Source: Nocardiopsis kunsanensis DSM 44524 (GTDB lineage Bacteria; Actinomycetota; Actinomycetes; Streptosporangiales; Streptosporangiaceae). From it: a stretch of DNA of 64,000 nt. The position numbers were made by a program, and so were the translations under genes. The DNA is taken from the NCBI RefSeq assembly GCF_000340965.1, contig NZ_ANAY01000026.1, positions 1-64,000 on the forward strand, given 5' to 3'. Below are positions 44,561-52,567 of this stretch, one piece after another; position 1 is the stretch's first letter; each line of letters opens with the position of its first letter. Under the pieces are notes generated by a model that was not told the origin of the DNA, made no database searches, and worked only from the letters and a program-made list of their open reading frames with translations.

Positions 44561-45304
44561 GTGACCGCTCACCTGGTCACCTCGGGCGCGCACGGGCCCG
44601 AGCTGCGTGGTGAGCGGGTGCTGTTCGGCCAGGACCCGGCCGCGTTGCTGCGTGAGCGCAACGGTCTGGCGTCCCGGACCCCGTTGGCCGTCGTGGACGT
44701 GATCACCGAAGTGGTGCCGCGTCCGGGCGGCCATCGGCTGCACATCGACCGGGTCGTCTTCGCCGAGCCCGCTCACCGCCACGCCTGGGCCGAGTTGGCC
44801 GGGTCGGCGGACCTGTTGCCCGGGCCGGCGGAGTTGATCGCTGAGGAGGAGGTGGAGGCGGACGGGAGCGAGCGCCCGCGTCTGCGCCGGTTCGCCTCCT
44901 ACGGCATCGTCACCGACCCGGCCGGGCGCCTCATGCTCAGCCGGATCGCCGAGGGGTTTCCCGCAGCCGGCACCTGGCACCTGCCCGGCGGGGGGGTCGA
45001 CGACGGGGAGGACGCCCGCACGGCGCTTCACCGCGAGGTGCTGGAGGAGACCGGTCAACAGGGTGTGGTCGGTGAGCTGATCACCGTGGCGAGCCACCGG
45101 CGGGCCGTGCAGACCGGTACCGACGTCTATGCCGTCTGGGTGTTCTCGCACGTGTTCGTGCCCGAGCCGGTTCCCGCGCAGGTGCTGGAGACCGACGGTT
45201 CCACCTGCGAGTGCGGGTGGTTCACCCCCGAGGAGGTCTCGGGGCTGCACCTGTCCACGACCGCTCGGCGCGGGCTGGAGTTCTTGGTCGGCCACCACCC
45301 CTGA
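44561..45304 (+). CDS. NUDIX hydrolase
   Basis: A 247-residue protein. The NUDIX box is LPGGGVDDGEDARTALHREV followed by LEETGQQG near residues 143-170 with the EExxE metal residues, and a long N-terminal domain of unknown fold precedes it. Members hydrolyse nucleoside diphosphates linked to other groups. It starts with GTG and follows the HAD gene, suggesting related housecleaning roles. Confidence 0.88.
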   Translation: MTAHLVTSGAHGPELRGERVLFGQDPAALLRERNGLASRTPLAVVDVITEVVPRPGGHRLHIDRVVFAEPAHRHAWAELAGSADLLPGPAELIAEEEVEADGSERPRLRRFASYGIVTDPAGRLMLSRIAEGFPAAGTWHLPGGGVDDGEDARTALHREVLEETGQQGVVGELITVASHRRAVQTGTDVYAVWVFSHVFVPEPVPAQVLETDGSTCECGWFTPEEVSGLHLSTTARRGLEFLVGHHP

Positions 45305-45320
45305 TCGGGGCCGTGCAGCT

Positions 45321-46592
45321 TCAGTTCGGGCGGTGGTCGAGGCGGTCGCGCACCCACCACAGGCACATACCGGCACCCAGGACCACCGCCCCCAGCCCGA
45401 CCACGGGCAGGGGCAGGCTGCAGACCAGCACCACGCAGCCCACGAGTCCGCCCAGGGGCGCCAGTAGGGGCGGCCGGTTCTCGTCCGGGCCCAGGCGCAA
45501 CGCCGAGGCGTTGGTGATGGCGTAGTAGACCAGCACTCCGAAGGCCGAGAAGGCGATGGCCGAGGTCAGGTCACCGACCAGGATCAGGACGATGACCACC
45601 CCTGCCACGGCGAACTCGGCGCGGTGGGGTACCCCGAAGCGTTCGTGCACGCTGCCCAGGGCGCGGGGCAGGTGCCCGTCGGCCGCCATGGCTGCGGTGG
45701 TGCGCGAGACGCCCAACAGCAGGGACAGCAGCGCGCCCAGGCTGGCCACGGCGGCGCCGGCGGCCATGACCGGTACCAGCATGGGCAGGTCCGACACCAG
45801 GACTGCGTCGACCAGGGGGGCCTCGCTGGTGATGAGGCGCTCCCGGCCGAGCACGATGAGCAGTCCGGTGCCCACGACCATGTAGACCGCGAGCACGGTG
45901 GCCAGGGAGATGTTGATGGCGCGGGGGATGGTGGTGCGCGGTTCGCGGACCTCGGCGCCCAGGGTGGCCACGCGTGCGTAGCCGGCGAAGGCGAAGAAGA
46001 TGAGCGCGGCCGAGCCCAGCAGTCCGAAGGAGCCGGGCCAAGGGCCCAGGCCCTCGACCTCGGCCACGGCGGCGAGGCGTCCGCTGAGCAGCATGGCGAC
46101 CACGGCCGCCGTCAGGGTCGCCAGTACTGCCAGCACCAGGGTCTTGACCACCAGTGTGGAGCGCCGGATGCCGCGGTAGTTGAGCGCGGCCATGGCCACG
46201 ACCGCGGCCGCCGCGGCGGGTTTCTCCCAGCCGGGCAGCACGTAGTGGGCGAAGGTCAGGGCCATGGCGGCGCAGGAGGCGATCTTGCCCACCACGAACG
46301 CCCATCCGGCCAGGAACCCCCACAGTTCGCCCAGGCGTTCGGTGCCGTAGACGTAGGCTCCGCCCCACTCGGGGTGGCGGGCGGCGAGCCGTGCCGAGGA
46401 GACGGCGTTGCAGTAGGCGATGAGTCCGGCGATGGCGATGGCGACCGGGAGCCAGGCCCCGGCCCCGAGCGCTGCCGGGGCGAACACCGAGAACACCCCG
46501 GCACCGAGCATCGCGCCCGTGCCGATGGCGGCGGCGTCGATGGTGCCCAGGCTCCGGTGCGGCCTGGCCTGCGATCCGGAAGAGGTGGTCAA
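45321..46592 (-). CDS. APC-family amino acid permease
   Basis: A 423-residue transporter with about 12 helices. Helix 1 carries the family unwound motif TGAMLGAGVFSVFAPAAL, followed by YCNAVSSARLAARHPEWGGAYVY, the conserved ALNYRGIRRS and FFAFAGYARVATLGAEVREPRTTIPRAI. It imports amino acids or related amines. The TTG start has AAGGAGAC six bases upstream. It is convergent to the NUDIX gene. Confidence 0.9.
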   Translation of the reverse strand: MTTSSGSQARPHRSLGTIDAAAIGTGAMLGAGVFSVFAPAALGAGAWLPVAIAIAGLIAYCNAVSSARLAARHPEWGGAYVYGTERLGELWGFLAGWAFVVGKIASCAAMALTFAHYVLPGWEKPAAAAAVVAMAALNYRGIRRSTLVVKTLVLAVLATLTAAVVAMLLSGRLAAVAEVEGLGPWPGSFGLLGSAALIFFAFAGYARVATLGAEVREPRTTIPRAINISLATVLAVYMVVGTGLLIVLGRERLITSEAPLVDAVLVSDLPMLVPVMAAGAAVASLGALLSLLLGVSRTTAAMAADGHLPRALGSVHERFGVPHRAEFAVAGVVIVLILVGDLTSAIAFSAFGVLVYYAITNASALRLGPDENRPPLLAPLGGLVGCVVLVCSLPLPVVGLGAVVLGAGMCLWWVRDRLDHRPN

Positions 46593-46893
46593 CGGGGTCT
46601 CCTTGTGTGGTCAACCCCGGGGCGTTCCTCCGGGGCGGCACCGCACTCGTCCCGTTCCGGCCGGGCCGGTCGGGGCCTGTGTGGTGCCTCGTGCCCGTGG
46701 GTGGGTGTGGCGGGTCCGTCTTTCCGAGTGTGCCCGATGCGGGTGACCGGCAGGTGCGGACACCGCGTCCTGCAGGTGTCGGGGGTTCGACGCCGGTGCC
46801 GACGGCGCGGGTCGGGGCCGTGGACATCGGTGGGAGGGTGCCCGGCCCTCCGGGGCGGGCACCCTCCCGGTGCTGTGTGAACGCCCGGCGCGC
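46593..46893. other. Intergenic region with a strong terminator
   Basis: No gene seen. At 46832-46868 a perfect 13-bp stem (GGGAGGGTGCCCG with CGGGCACCCTCCC, loop of 11) follows the DUF1876 gene on the minus strand and would end its transcript. The rest should hold the permease promoter. Confidence 0.6.
46832..46868 (-). terminator. Terminator after the DUF1876 gene
   Basis: A perfect 13-bp stem with an 11-base loop, 26 bases beyond the DUF1876 stop on the minus strand. There is no clear U-tract, as is common in actinobacteria. Confidence 0.65.
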
Positions 46894-47172
46894 TCAGGTG
46901 GGGCGCCAGGGGTTGCCTGTGTTGTCGTTGATGTCCTCGGCTGCGACCTGCCTGAGTTGTCGTGAGAGGTCGGACAGCGCACGTGAGACGGCCAGTTCCT
47001 CGCCGATCTCGGGTGCGTCGAAGTCGTACGGGTGCTTGCGTGCCATCCCGTGCCCGCGCAGTGCGGTGCCGTCGTCGGCGATGAGGCCGACCTCGGCCCA
47101 GGTGTGTGCGCTCTCGCCCTCGCTCTCCTCGGCGACGACGACGTCGACGTCCCAGCGCTTCATCGTCTGCAT
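46894..47172 (-). CDS. DUF1876 (dsRBD-like fold) protein
   Basis: A 92-residue actinobacterial protein, MKRWDVDVVVAEESEGESAHTWAEVGL, then LRGHGMARKHPYD and EIGEELAVSRALSDLSRQL. This strand-helix pattern is the whole DUF1876 domain; function unknown. It lies beside a methyltransferase on the other strand. Start ATG 47172; MKRW three codons on is also possible. Confidence 0.88.
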   Translation of the reverse strand: MQTMKRWDVDVVVAEESEGESAHTWAEVGLIADDGTALRGHGMARKHPYDFDAPEIGEELAVSRALSDLSRQLRQVAAEDINDNTGNPWRPT

Positions 47173-47322
47173 GGCATCGGCCCCCTCACGAGTGGCGGAA
47201 TACTCCTGTCTCCATCTTCCTCATAATCACGGACATTCCATCCGTGTTGGCAGTTCGTTTCCGCACCGCTGTGAGGTTTTTGTCCGGGTGGGCCACCGTG
47301 GAGGTGCTGGTAGCGTCGCTGC

Positions 47323-47985
47323 GTGGCCCAGCACTACTTCGACCCCGATCCCGACAGCGCCAGCCGGCCCGCGACCGCCGACCTGGTCCTGCCCGATGTG
47401 CACCTGCGTCTGTACACCGACCGCGGGGTCTTCTCCCCCGACAAGGTCGACCTCGGCACTCGCGTCCTGCTGGAGAGCGTGCCCGCCCCTCCCGCGGACG
47501 GGCGCCTGCTCGACCTGGGATGCGGATACGGCCCCATCGCCCTGACCATGGCTTCCCGAGCACCGCAGGCCCGGGTCCTGGGTGTGGACGTCAACGCCCG
47601 CGCCGTGGCACTGGCCCGCCACAACGCCGCCGAGCACGGCCTGGACCACTCCCGTTTCGCCGTCGTGGCCCCCGAGGCAGGGCTCGCCCTCGACCAGGGC
47701 CCGCTGCCCGAGTCCGTGCCCGAGCCCACCGCCGAGGAGCTCCGGGGTCCTTTCGAAGCCCTGTGGTCCAACCCGCCCATCCGCGTGGGCAAGGCCGTGC
47801 TGCACGGAATGCTGCGCACCTGGCTGGGCCGCCTGTCCGAGGAGGGCACCGCACATCTGGTCGTCCAACGCCACCTGGGGGCGGACTCCTTGCACAAGTG
47901 GCTCACCGGCCAGGGCTGGCGCGTGGAGCGCACCGCCTCCCGTGCCGGTTACCGCGTACTGGCCGTGCGACACGGCAAGCACTGA
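47323..47985 (+). CDS. RsmC-like class I methyltransferase
   Basis: A 220-residue protein of the MTS (small methyltransferase) family: RLLDLGCGYGPIALTMA (motif I), RVLGVDVNARAVALARHNA and the substrate motif SNPPIRVGK (motif IV NPP-like), all shared with 16S rRNA G1207 methyltransferase RsmC. Its exact substrate, probably rRNA guanine, is inferred. GTG 47323 is the start. The NPP motif shows it methylates an exocyclic amine. Confidence 0.87.
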   Translation: MAQHYFDPDPDSASRPATADLVLPDVHLRLYTDRGVFSPDKVDLGTRVLLESVPAPPADGRLLDLGCGYGPIALTMASRAPQARVLGVDVNARAVALARHNAAEHGLDHSRFAVVAPEAGLALDQGPLPESVPEPTAEELRGPFEALWSNPPIRVGKAVLHGMLRTWLGRLSEEGTAHLVVQRHLGADSLHKWLTGQGWRVERTASRAGYRVLAVRHGKH

Positions 47986-48104
47986 TCAGGGAGGCGCCGT
48001 GCTGGTGTCCGCCTTCACAGATGCACGCCGCCCACCTGCCCGGTAACCTGTTCCACACATTTTCGTCGTCGGTACTGCCGACAACCTGATCCATCGAGGA
48101 AGCG

Positions 48105-48665
48105 TTGAGCTCGCAGCTGCGTCCCACGGACGTCAAACGCCTGAACCGCCAATGGCGCAGGCGCACCGAGGGGCGGCTCGCCCTTCTGGTCGAGTCCGTC
48201 ACCCAGCCCTTCAATCTGGGGTCCATCCTTCGTACCTGTGCCACTTTGGGCGTGGACCACCTCTGGCTCACCGGCAACAGCGCCGACCCCGAGGACCCCA
48301 AGGTCGGCAAGACCGCGCTGGGCACCGCCGCCAAGGTCGACCACACCCGCCTGGCCACCACCGGTCAGGCGCTCGAGGCCGCCCGCGCCGACGGGTTCGA
48401 GGTCGTGGCCCTGGAACTGGCCAAGAACGCCGTGCCCCTGCACGCGGCCCCGCTCGAGGGCGATGTGTGCCTGGCGGTGGGCGCTGAGGACCACGGCTGT
48501 TCCCCCGCCCTGTTGTCGGGGGCCGACGCCATCACCTACATTCCTCAGATCGGTCGGGTCGGATCGCTCAACGTGGCCGTGGCCACCGCGATCGCCCTCG
48601 CCGAGATCCGCCGCCGCGAATGGTCCGGCTTCGGCGACGACGCCGACGCCCCCGTCGGCAGCTGA
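48105..48665 (+). CDS. SpoU/TrmH-family RNA 2'-O-methyltransferase
   Basis: A 186-residue SPOUT methyltransferase. Motif 1 is LLVESVTQPFNLGSILRTCA, motif 2 LAVGAEDHGCSPALL and motif 3 YIPQIGRVGSLNVAVATAIAL, which forms the trefoil-knot SAM site. It lacks a long extra domain; TrmH and TrmL act on tRNA ribose. The TTG start has GAGGA six bases upstream. Confidence 0.9.
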   Translation: MSSQLRPTDVKRLNRQWRRRTEGRLALLVESVTQPFNLGSILRTCATLGVDHLWLTGNSADPEDPKVGKTALGTAAKVDHTRLATTGQALEAARADGFEVVALELAKNAVPLHAAPLEGDVCLAVGAEDHGCSPALLSGADAITYIPQIGRVGSLNVAVATAIALAEIRRREWSGFGDDADAPVGS

Positions 48666-48909
48666 AGGGGACGTACGGGAACTTTTCGTTCGTCTCTGGC
48701 GTCCTTGTCTTCACATGACCCACTCCGGTCGCACACCCGACGCGCTACGGCGCAGAGAGAGGAACAGTGGATCCGTCTCGAAGTACCAGCAGCATCCCTG
48801 CGGGATGCTGTGACCCCGAGTCCGACGAGCCCCCTTCTTGGAAGGGCACGCACCGAGACCCTGACCCCGCCGGACACGGGGTCCTCCCCCGCATGGCGGT
48901 GCGTGCCCG
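48666..48909 (+). promoter_or_regulatory. Structured 5' leader of the CNNM operon
   Basis: Two strong structures: hairpin 48790-48810 (CAGCATCCC tgc GGGATGCTG), which may end the TrmH transcript, and a 12-bp perfect stem between 48844-48855 and 48897-48908 that encloses a second hairpin (GACCCC/GGGGTC) and ends one base before the ATG at 48910. A six-codon ORF ATG at 48893 ends in the TGA that overlaps this ATG. A regulated leader is possible; no known riboswitch class is recognised. Confidence 0.5.
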
Positions 48910-50289
48910 ATGACGAGCACTGTCCTGGGTACCGTCCTCGGCGCCCTGGTGGTCTTCCTGATCACCGTCCTGACCGGCTACTTCGTCGCGCAGGAGTTCG
49001 GCTACGTGGCCGTGGACCGTTCGCGGGTCCGCGCCCGTGCCTCGGCCGGTGACACCGGCGCCCGACGTGTACTGAACATCACCAAGCGCACTTCGTTCAT
49101 GCTCTCCGGTGCCCAGCTGGGCATCACCGTGACCACCCTGCTGGTGGGTTACGTCGCCGAACCGATGATCGGTGAGGGCGTGGGAGAGCTCCTCGGCGTG
49201 GCCGGGGTCCCCCCAGGAACCGGCCTGGCGATCGGTATCGCCCTCGCCATGCTGTTCTCCACCGTCATCCAGATGGTCTTCGGCGAGCTCTTCGCCAAGA
49301 ACCTGGCCATCGCCCGGCCCGAGCCGGTCGCACGCTGGCTGTCGCTGTCCACGCAGCTCTACCTCAAGGCCTTCGGACCGGTCATCTGGCTGTTCGACCA
49401 GGCCTCGATCCGGTTGCTCAAGCTCGTGGGCATCACCCCGGTCGAGGACGTCCAGCACGCGGCGACCCCGCGTGACCTGGAGAGCATCATCGCCGAGTCC
49501 CGCCAGAGCGGCGACCTGCCCGCCGAGCTGTCCACCCTGCTGGACCGCACCCTGGACTTCCACGAGTCCACCGCCGGGCACGCCATGATCCCGCGCCCGG
49601 AGGTCACCACGGTCGAGGTCAACGAGCCGGTCAGCCGGGTCGTGGAACTCATGGCCTCCGACCACTCGCGTTTCCCGGTCCTGGGCGAGGGCGTCGACGA
49701 CATCGTGGGCGTGATCTGCCTGCGCGACGTACTGACCCTGGAGGAGCGCGACCTGTCGGGCATCGAGGTCCAGGAGGTGGCCCGCGAGACCATCATGGTC
49801 CCGACCTCGCTGCCCCTGCCCTCGCTCCTGGACCGCTTGCGCGAGGCCGGTGAGGAGTTCGCCTGCGTGGTGGACGAGTACGGCGGTCTGGCCGGGGTCG
49901 TGACCACGGAGGACCTGGCCGAGGAACTGGTCGGCGAGATCGCCGACGAGCACACCCCTGAGGAGGAGTCCCCCGCTCCCCTGGACGGGGACGGCAGCTA
50001 CCTCATCCCTGGGGCGCTGCACATCGACGAGGTCGAGCGTCTCATCGGCCACGACCTGCCCGAGGGCGACTACGAGACCATAGGCGGGCTGGTCATCCAC
50101 GAGCTGCACCGGCTGCCCCGTCCGGGTGACGGTGTCGACCTGGTTCTGCCGCGTCCGGCCGGCGCCCACGAGGGCGACCCGGACATGGCTCTGACGATGG
50201 TGGTCAACACCGTCCAGCGCCACGTCCCCCACACTGTGGAACTGCAGTTGCACGAGATCGAGAACGGTTCCCAGGAGGTGCGGGCATGA
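48910..50289 (+). CDS. CNNM/CorC (hemolysin-family) membrane protein, first copy
   Basis: A 459-residue CNNM-type protein. Residues ~1-190 form the DUF21 domain with about four helices (VVFLITVLTGYFVAQEFGYV, TSFMLSGAQLGITVTTLLVG, FGELFAKNLAIARPEPVA); ~215-335 a CBS pair (MIPRPEVTTVEVNEPV, FACVVDEYGGLAGVVTTEDL); ~350-435 a CorC_HlyC domain (SYLIPGALHIDEVERLIGHDLP). CNNM proteins handle Mg2+ or Co2+ efflux and sense ATP-Mg through CBS. Its stop overlaps the next ATG by four bases. Confidence 0.92.
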   Translation: MTSTVLGTVLGALVVFLITVLTGYFVAQEFGYVAVDRSRVRARASAGDTGARRVLNITKRTSFMLSGAQLGITVTTLLVGYVAEPMIGEGVGELLGVAGVPPGTGLAIGIALAMLFSTVIQMVFGELFAKNLAIARPEPVARWLSLSTQLYLKAFGPVIWLFDQASIRLLKLVGITPVEDVQHAATPRDLESIIAESRQSGDLPAELSTLLDRTLDFHESTAGHAMIPRPEVTTVEVNEPVSRVVELMASDHSRFPVLGEGVDDIVGVICLRDVLTLEERDLSGIEVQEVARETIMVPTSLPLPSLLDRLREAGEEFACVVDEYGGLAGVVTTEDLAEELVGEIADEHTPEEESPAPLDGDGSYLIPGALHIDEVERLIGHDLPEGDYETIGGLVIHELHRLPRPGDGVDLVLPRPAGAHEGDPDMALTMVVNTVQRHVPHTVELQLHEIENGSQEVRA

Positions 50290-51302
50290 GTGACATGAAC
50301 ATCTGGCTGGCCCTGGGGCTGACCGTCCTGTTCATCGCGCTGAGCGGCTATTTCGTGGCGATCGAGTTCGCTCTGGTGGCGGCCCGCCGCTACCGGCTGG
50401 AACAGGCCGCGCACACCAGCGCCTCGGCCCGGGCGGCGCTCAAGAGCGCCCGTGACCTGTCGTTGCTGCTGGCCGGTTCGCAGTTGGGCATCACCCTGGC
50501 CACGCTGGCCCTGGGCGCGGTCTCCAAACCGGCCTTCCAGAACCTGTTGGAGCCGCTGTTCGGCGGGCTGCCCGGTGCGGTCGGCTACGTGCTCTCGTTC
50601 ACGTTCTCGCTGATCATCGTGACGTTCCTGCACCTGGTGGTGGGTGAGATGGCGCCCAAGTCCTGGGCGATCTCGCATCCGGAGAAGTCGGCGACGCTGC
50701 TGGCGATCCCGATGCGGGCCTTCATGTGGGTGACCCGCCCGGCCCTGGTGATGCTGAACGGCATGGCCAACTGGTGCCTGCACCGGTTCGGGGTCCAGGC
50801 GGTGGACGAGCTCTCCAGCGGCCACAACCCCGAGGACGTGCGCGAGCTGGTCGACCACTCGGCCAAGGCCGGGGCGTTGGAGCCCGAGCGCCGCGACCAG
50901 CTGGCCACGGCGCTGGAGGTCAACTCCCGGCCACTGAGCGAGATCGTCACCCCGCGCGAGGAGATCGCCTGGGTACACCCCGAGGACGGCGTGGAGCGCA
51001 TCAAGCAGGTCTCTCGCGAGTCCACGCACCTGCGTCTGGTGGTGGCCGAGCAGGACGAGGACGTGGCGGTGGGGGTGTTGCACGTACGGGAGGCGCTGAC
51101 CAGCCCTGCCGGCACCACCGCCGCGGACCTGATGCGCCCGGTGCTGACGCTGCCGGCGACCACACCGATGTACTCGGCGATGAGCATCATGCGTGACAGC
51201 CGCAGCCACCTGTCGTTGGTGGAGCGCGACGGCGACCTCATCGGCCTGGTCACCCTGCAGGACGTCCTCGACCGCCTGTTGCTGCTGGAGACAGCGGTCT
51301 GA
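50286..51302 (+). CDS. CNNM/CorC membrane protein, second copy
   Basis: A 338-residue paralogue: DUF21 domain with VAIEFALVAARRYRLEQAA and GSQLGITLATLALGAVSKPAF, GEMAPKSWAISHPEKSA, then a CBS pair ending in LIGLVTLQDVLDRLL. It lacks the CorC_HlyC domain present in the first copy. It starts at the ATGA overlap, so the two form a heteromeric pair. A strong terminator follows at 51442-51479. Confidence 0.92.
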   Translation: MSDMNIWLALGLTVLFIALSGYFVAIEFALVAARRYRLEQAAHTSASARAALKSARDLSLLLAGSQLGITLATLALGAVSKPAFQNLLEPLFGGLPGAVGYVLSFTFSLIIVTFLHLVVGEMAPKSWAISHPEKSATLLAIPMRAFMWVTRPALVMLNGMANWCLHRFGVQAVDELSSGHNPEDVRELVDHSAKAGALEPERRDQLATALEVNSRPLSEIVTPREEIAWVHPEDGVERIKQVSRESTHLRLVVAEQDEDVAVGVLHVREALTSPAGTTAADLMRPVLTLPATTPMYSAMSIMRDSRSHLSLVERDGDLIGLVTLQDVLDRLLLLETAV

Positions 51303-51441
51303 GGTAGGAGCGGCCCGTTGCCGGCAGAAGGGGTGGAGGGGATCCGTGTGGTCCGCCTCCGCCCCTTCTTCCTGTCGGGGCCGTGTCGGCCGGGGAGAGC
51401 GTTCCTCCGGGCGGGCTCCGCCCCGGCTCTCCCGAGCACAG

Positions 51442-51479
51442 CGAAGGGCCGGGCACGCCTGGGCGTGCCCGGCCCTTCG
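51442..51479. terminator. Convergent terminator
   Basis: A perfect 17-bp stem, CGAAGGGCCGGGCACGC with GCGTGCCCGGCCCTTCG, loop CTGG. It lies between the CNNM operon and the convergent ohr gene and can serve both. Confidence 0.85.
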
Positions 51480-51493
51480 ACCGGTGCGGGTTC

Positions 51494-52441
51494 CTAGGCG
51501 GCCTTGGCCGTCAGGTTCACCTCGATGTTGCCGCGCGTGGCGCGGGAGTACGGGCAGTTCTGGTGTGCGTCCTCCACCAGCTTCTCGGCGGTGGCCTGGT
51601 CGACGCCGCCGATGGTCACGGTCAGGTCCACGGCGATGTCCAGCCCGTCATCGGACTTGCCCAGGCCGACCTGTGCGTCGACGGTGGACTCACCGATCTC
51701 GGTCTTGGACTCACGGGCGACCTTGCGCAGGGCCCCGTGGAAGCAGGCGCCGTAGCCCACGGCGAAGAGCTGCTCCGGGTTGGTGCCGGGACCGTCGTCG
51801 CCGCCCAGCCCCTGGGGCACGGACAGGTCGACCTCGAGACGGCCGTCGTCGGTCTTGCCGTGGCCCTTGCGGCCCTCGCCGGTGACGGTGGCGTTCGCGG
51901 TGTACAGGGTCTGTGCCATCAGTGCCTCTCTCGGCCCTCGACGGGGCCTTGTCTCGTCGGTGTGTTCGGGATCCTGCCCGGGCCGGGTACGTTCTTCCCG
52001 GCCCTCCACCGCGCGGGTGACCGCGTCCAGGCTCTCCCTCAGGACACGGGCCCGTTCGGTGGACAGTTCGGTGGCGCACAGCAGGGCGTCGGGGACACTG
52101 TGTGCGTGCTCGCGCAGACGGGCTCCGTCCTCGGTCACGGCGACCACGACCACCCGTTCGTCCTCGGCGGCGCGCTCACGGGTGAGCAACCCGGCCCCCT
52201 GCAGGCGGCGCAGCAGGGGCGAGAGTGTGCCCGAGTCCAGGTGCAGGGCGCGGCCGAGCTCCTTGACGGTCAGGGAGCCGCGTTCCCAGAGCACGAGCAT
52301 GACCAGGTACTGGGGGTAGGTCAGCCCCAGATCCTCCAGAAGCTCCCGGTAGAGCCCGGTCAGGGCCCGGGAGGCGGTGTAGAGGGAGAAGCACAGCTGG
52401 TTGTCGAGCGCGAGCTGGTCGGTCCCGGTGTCCTCGGTCAC
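51494..52441 (-). CDS. ohrR-ohr: OhrR-Ohr in-frame fusion (organic hydroperoxide regulator plus reductase)
   Basis: One uninterrupted 315-codon frame. Residues 1-~140 are OhrR (MarR): LDNQLCFSLYTASRALTGLY with the peroxide-sensing Cys, winged helix LHLDSGTLSPLLRRLQGAG and DERVVVVAVTEDG. A ~30-residue charged linker (EERTRPGQDPEHTDETRPRR) leads to Ohr from Met 175: MAQTLYTANATV, with catalytic Cys in GYGACFHGAL and NCPYSRATRGN, and conserved EVDLSVP. Both enzyme Cys are present. GAGAGG lies five bases before the internal ATG 51919, so free Ohr can also be made. Ohr reduces organic peroxides; OhrR normally represses ohr from its own gene. Confidence 0.88.
   Translation of the reverse strand: MTEDTGTDQLALDNQLCFSLYTASRALTGLYRELLEDLGLTYPQYLVMLVLWERGSLTVKELGRALHLDSGTLSPLLRRLQGAGLLTRERAAEDERVVVVAVTEDGARLREHAHSVPDALLCATELSTERARVLRESLDAVTRAVEGREERTRPGQDPEHTDETRPRRGPREALMAQTLYTANATVTGEGRKGHGKTDDGRLEVDLSVPQGLGGDDGPGTNPEQLFAVGYGACFHGALRKVARESKTEIGESTVDAQVGLGKSDDGLDIAVDLTVTIGGVDQATAEKLVEDAHQNCPYSRATRGNIEVNLTAKAA
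51917..51935 (-). promoter_or_regulatory. ohr: Internal ribosome binding site and start for Ohr
   Basis: On the minus strand, CCGAGAGAGGCACTGATG: GAGAGG with ideal spacing before ATG 51919. It allows Ohr (141 residues, full family length) to be made without OhrR. Confidence 0.65.
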
Positions 52442-52490
52442 GGCCTACCCCCTCTCCCTGGATCCTCTCCCACGTTAACAAAACCCGATC

Positions 52491-52526
52491 GCGCCCAACA
52501 AGGTTGTGGGCAACCTTGTTGGGCGC
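52491..52526. promoter_or_regulatory. Perfect 16-bp inverted repeat upstream of ohrR
   Basis: GCGCCCAACAAGGTTG, TGGG, CAACCTTGTTGGGCGC. It lies 50 bases before the ohrR GTG and 42 bases after the stop of the dehydrogenase gene, so it could be the OhrR operator, the dehydrogenase terminator, or both. The CAACAAG...CTTGTTG core is A/T-richer than usual terminator stems here. Confidence 0.6.
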
Positions 52527-52567
52527 GGCGGCCCCCCGCCTCCACGGCGGAGGGCCCGGTGGTCCGG

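Noticed and set aside
48666..48909. A known riboswitch (M-box or yybP-ykoY) before the CNNM genes
   Set aside because: I could not find the conserved cores of either class; only local stems are visible.
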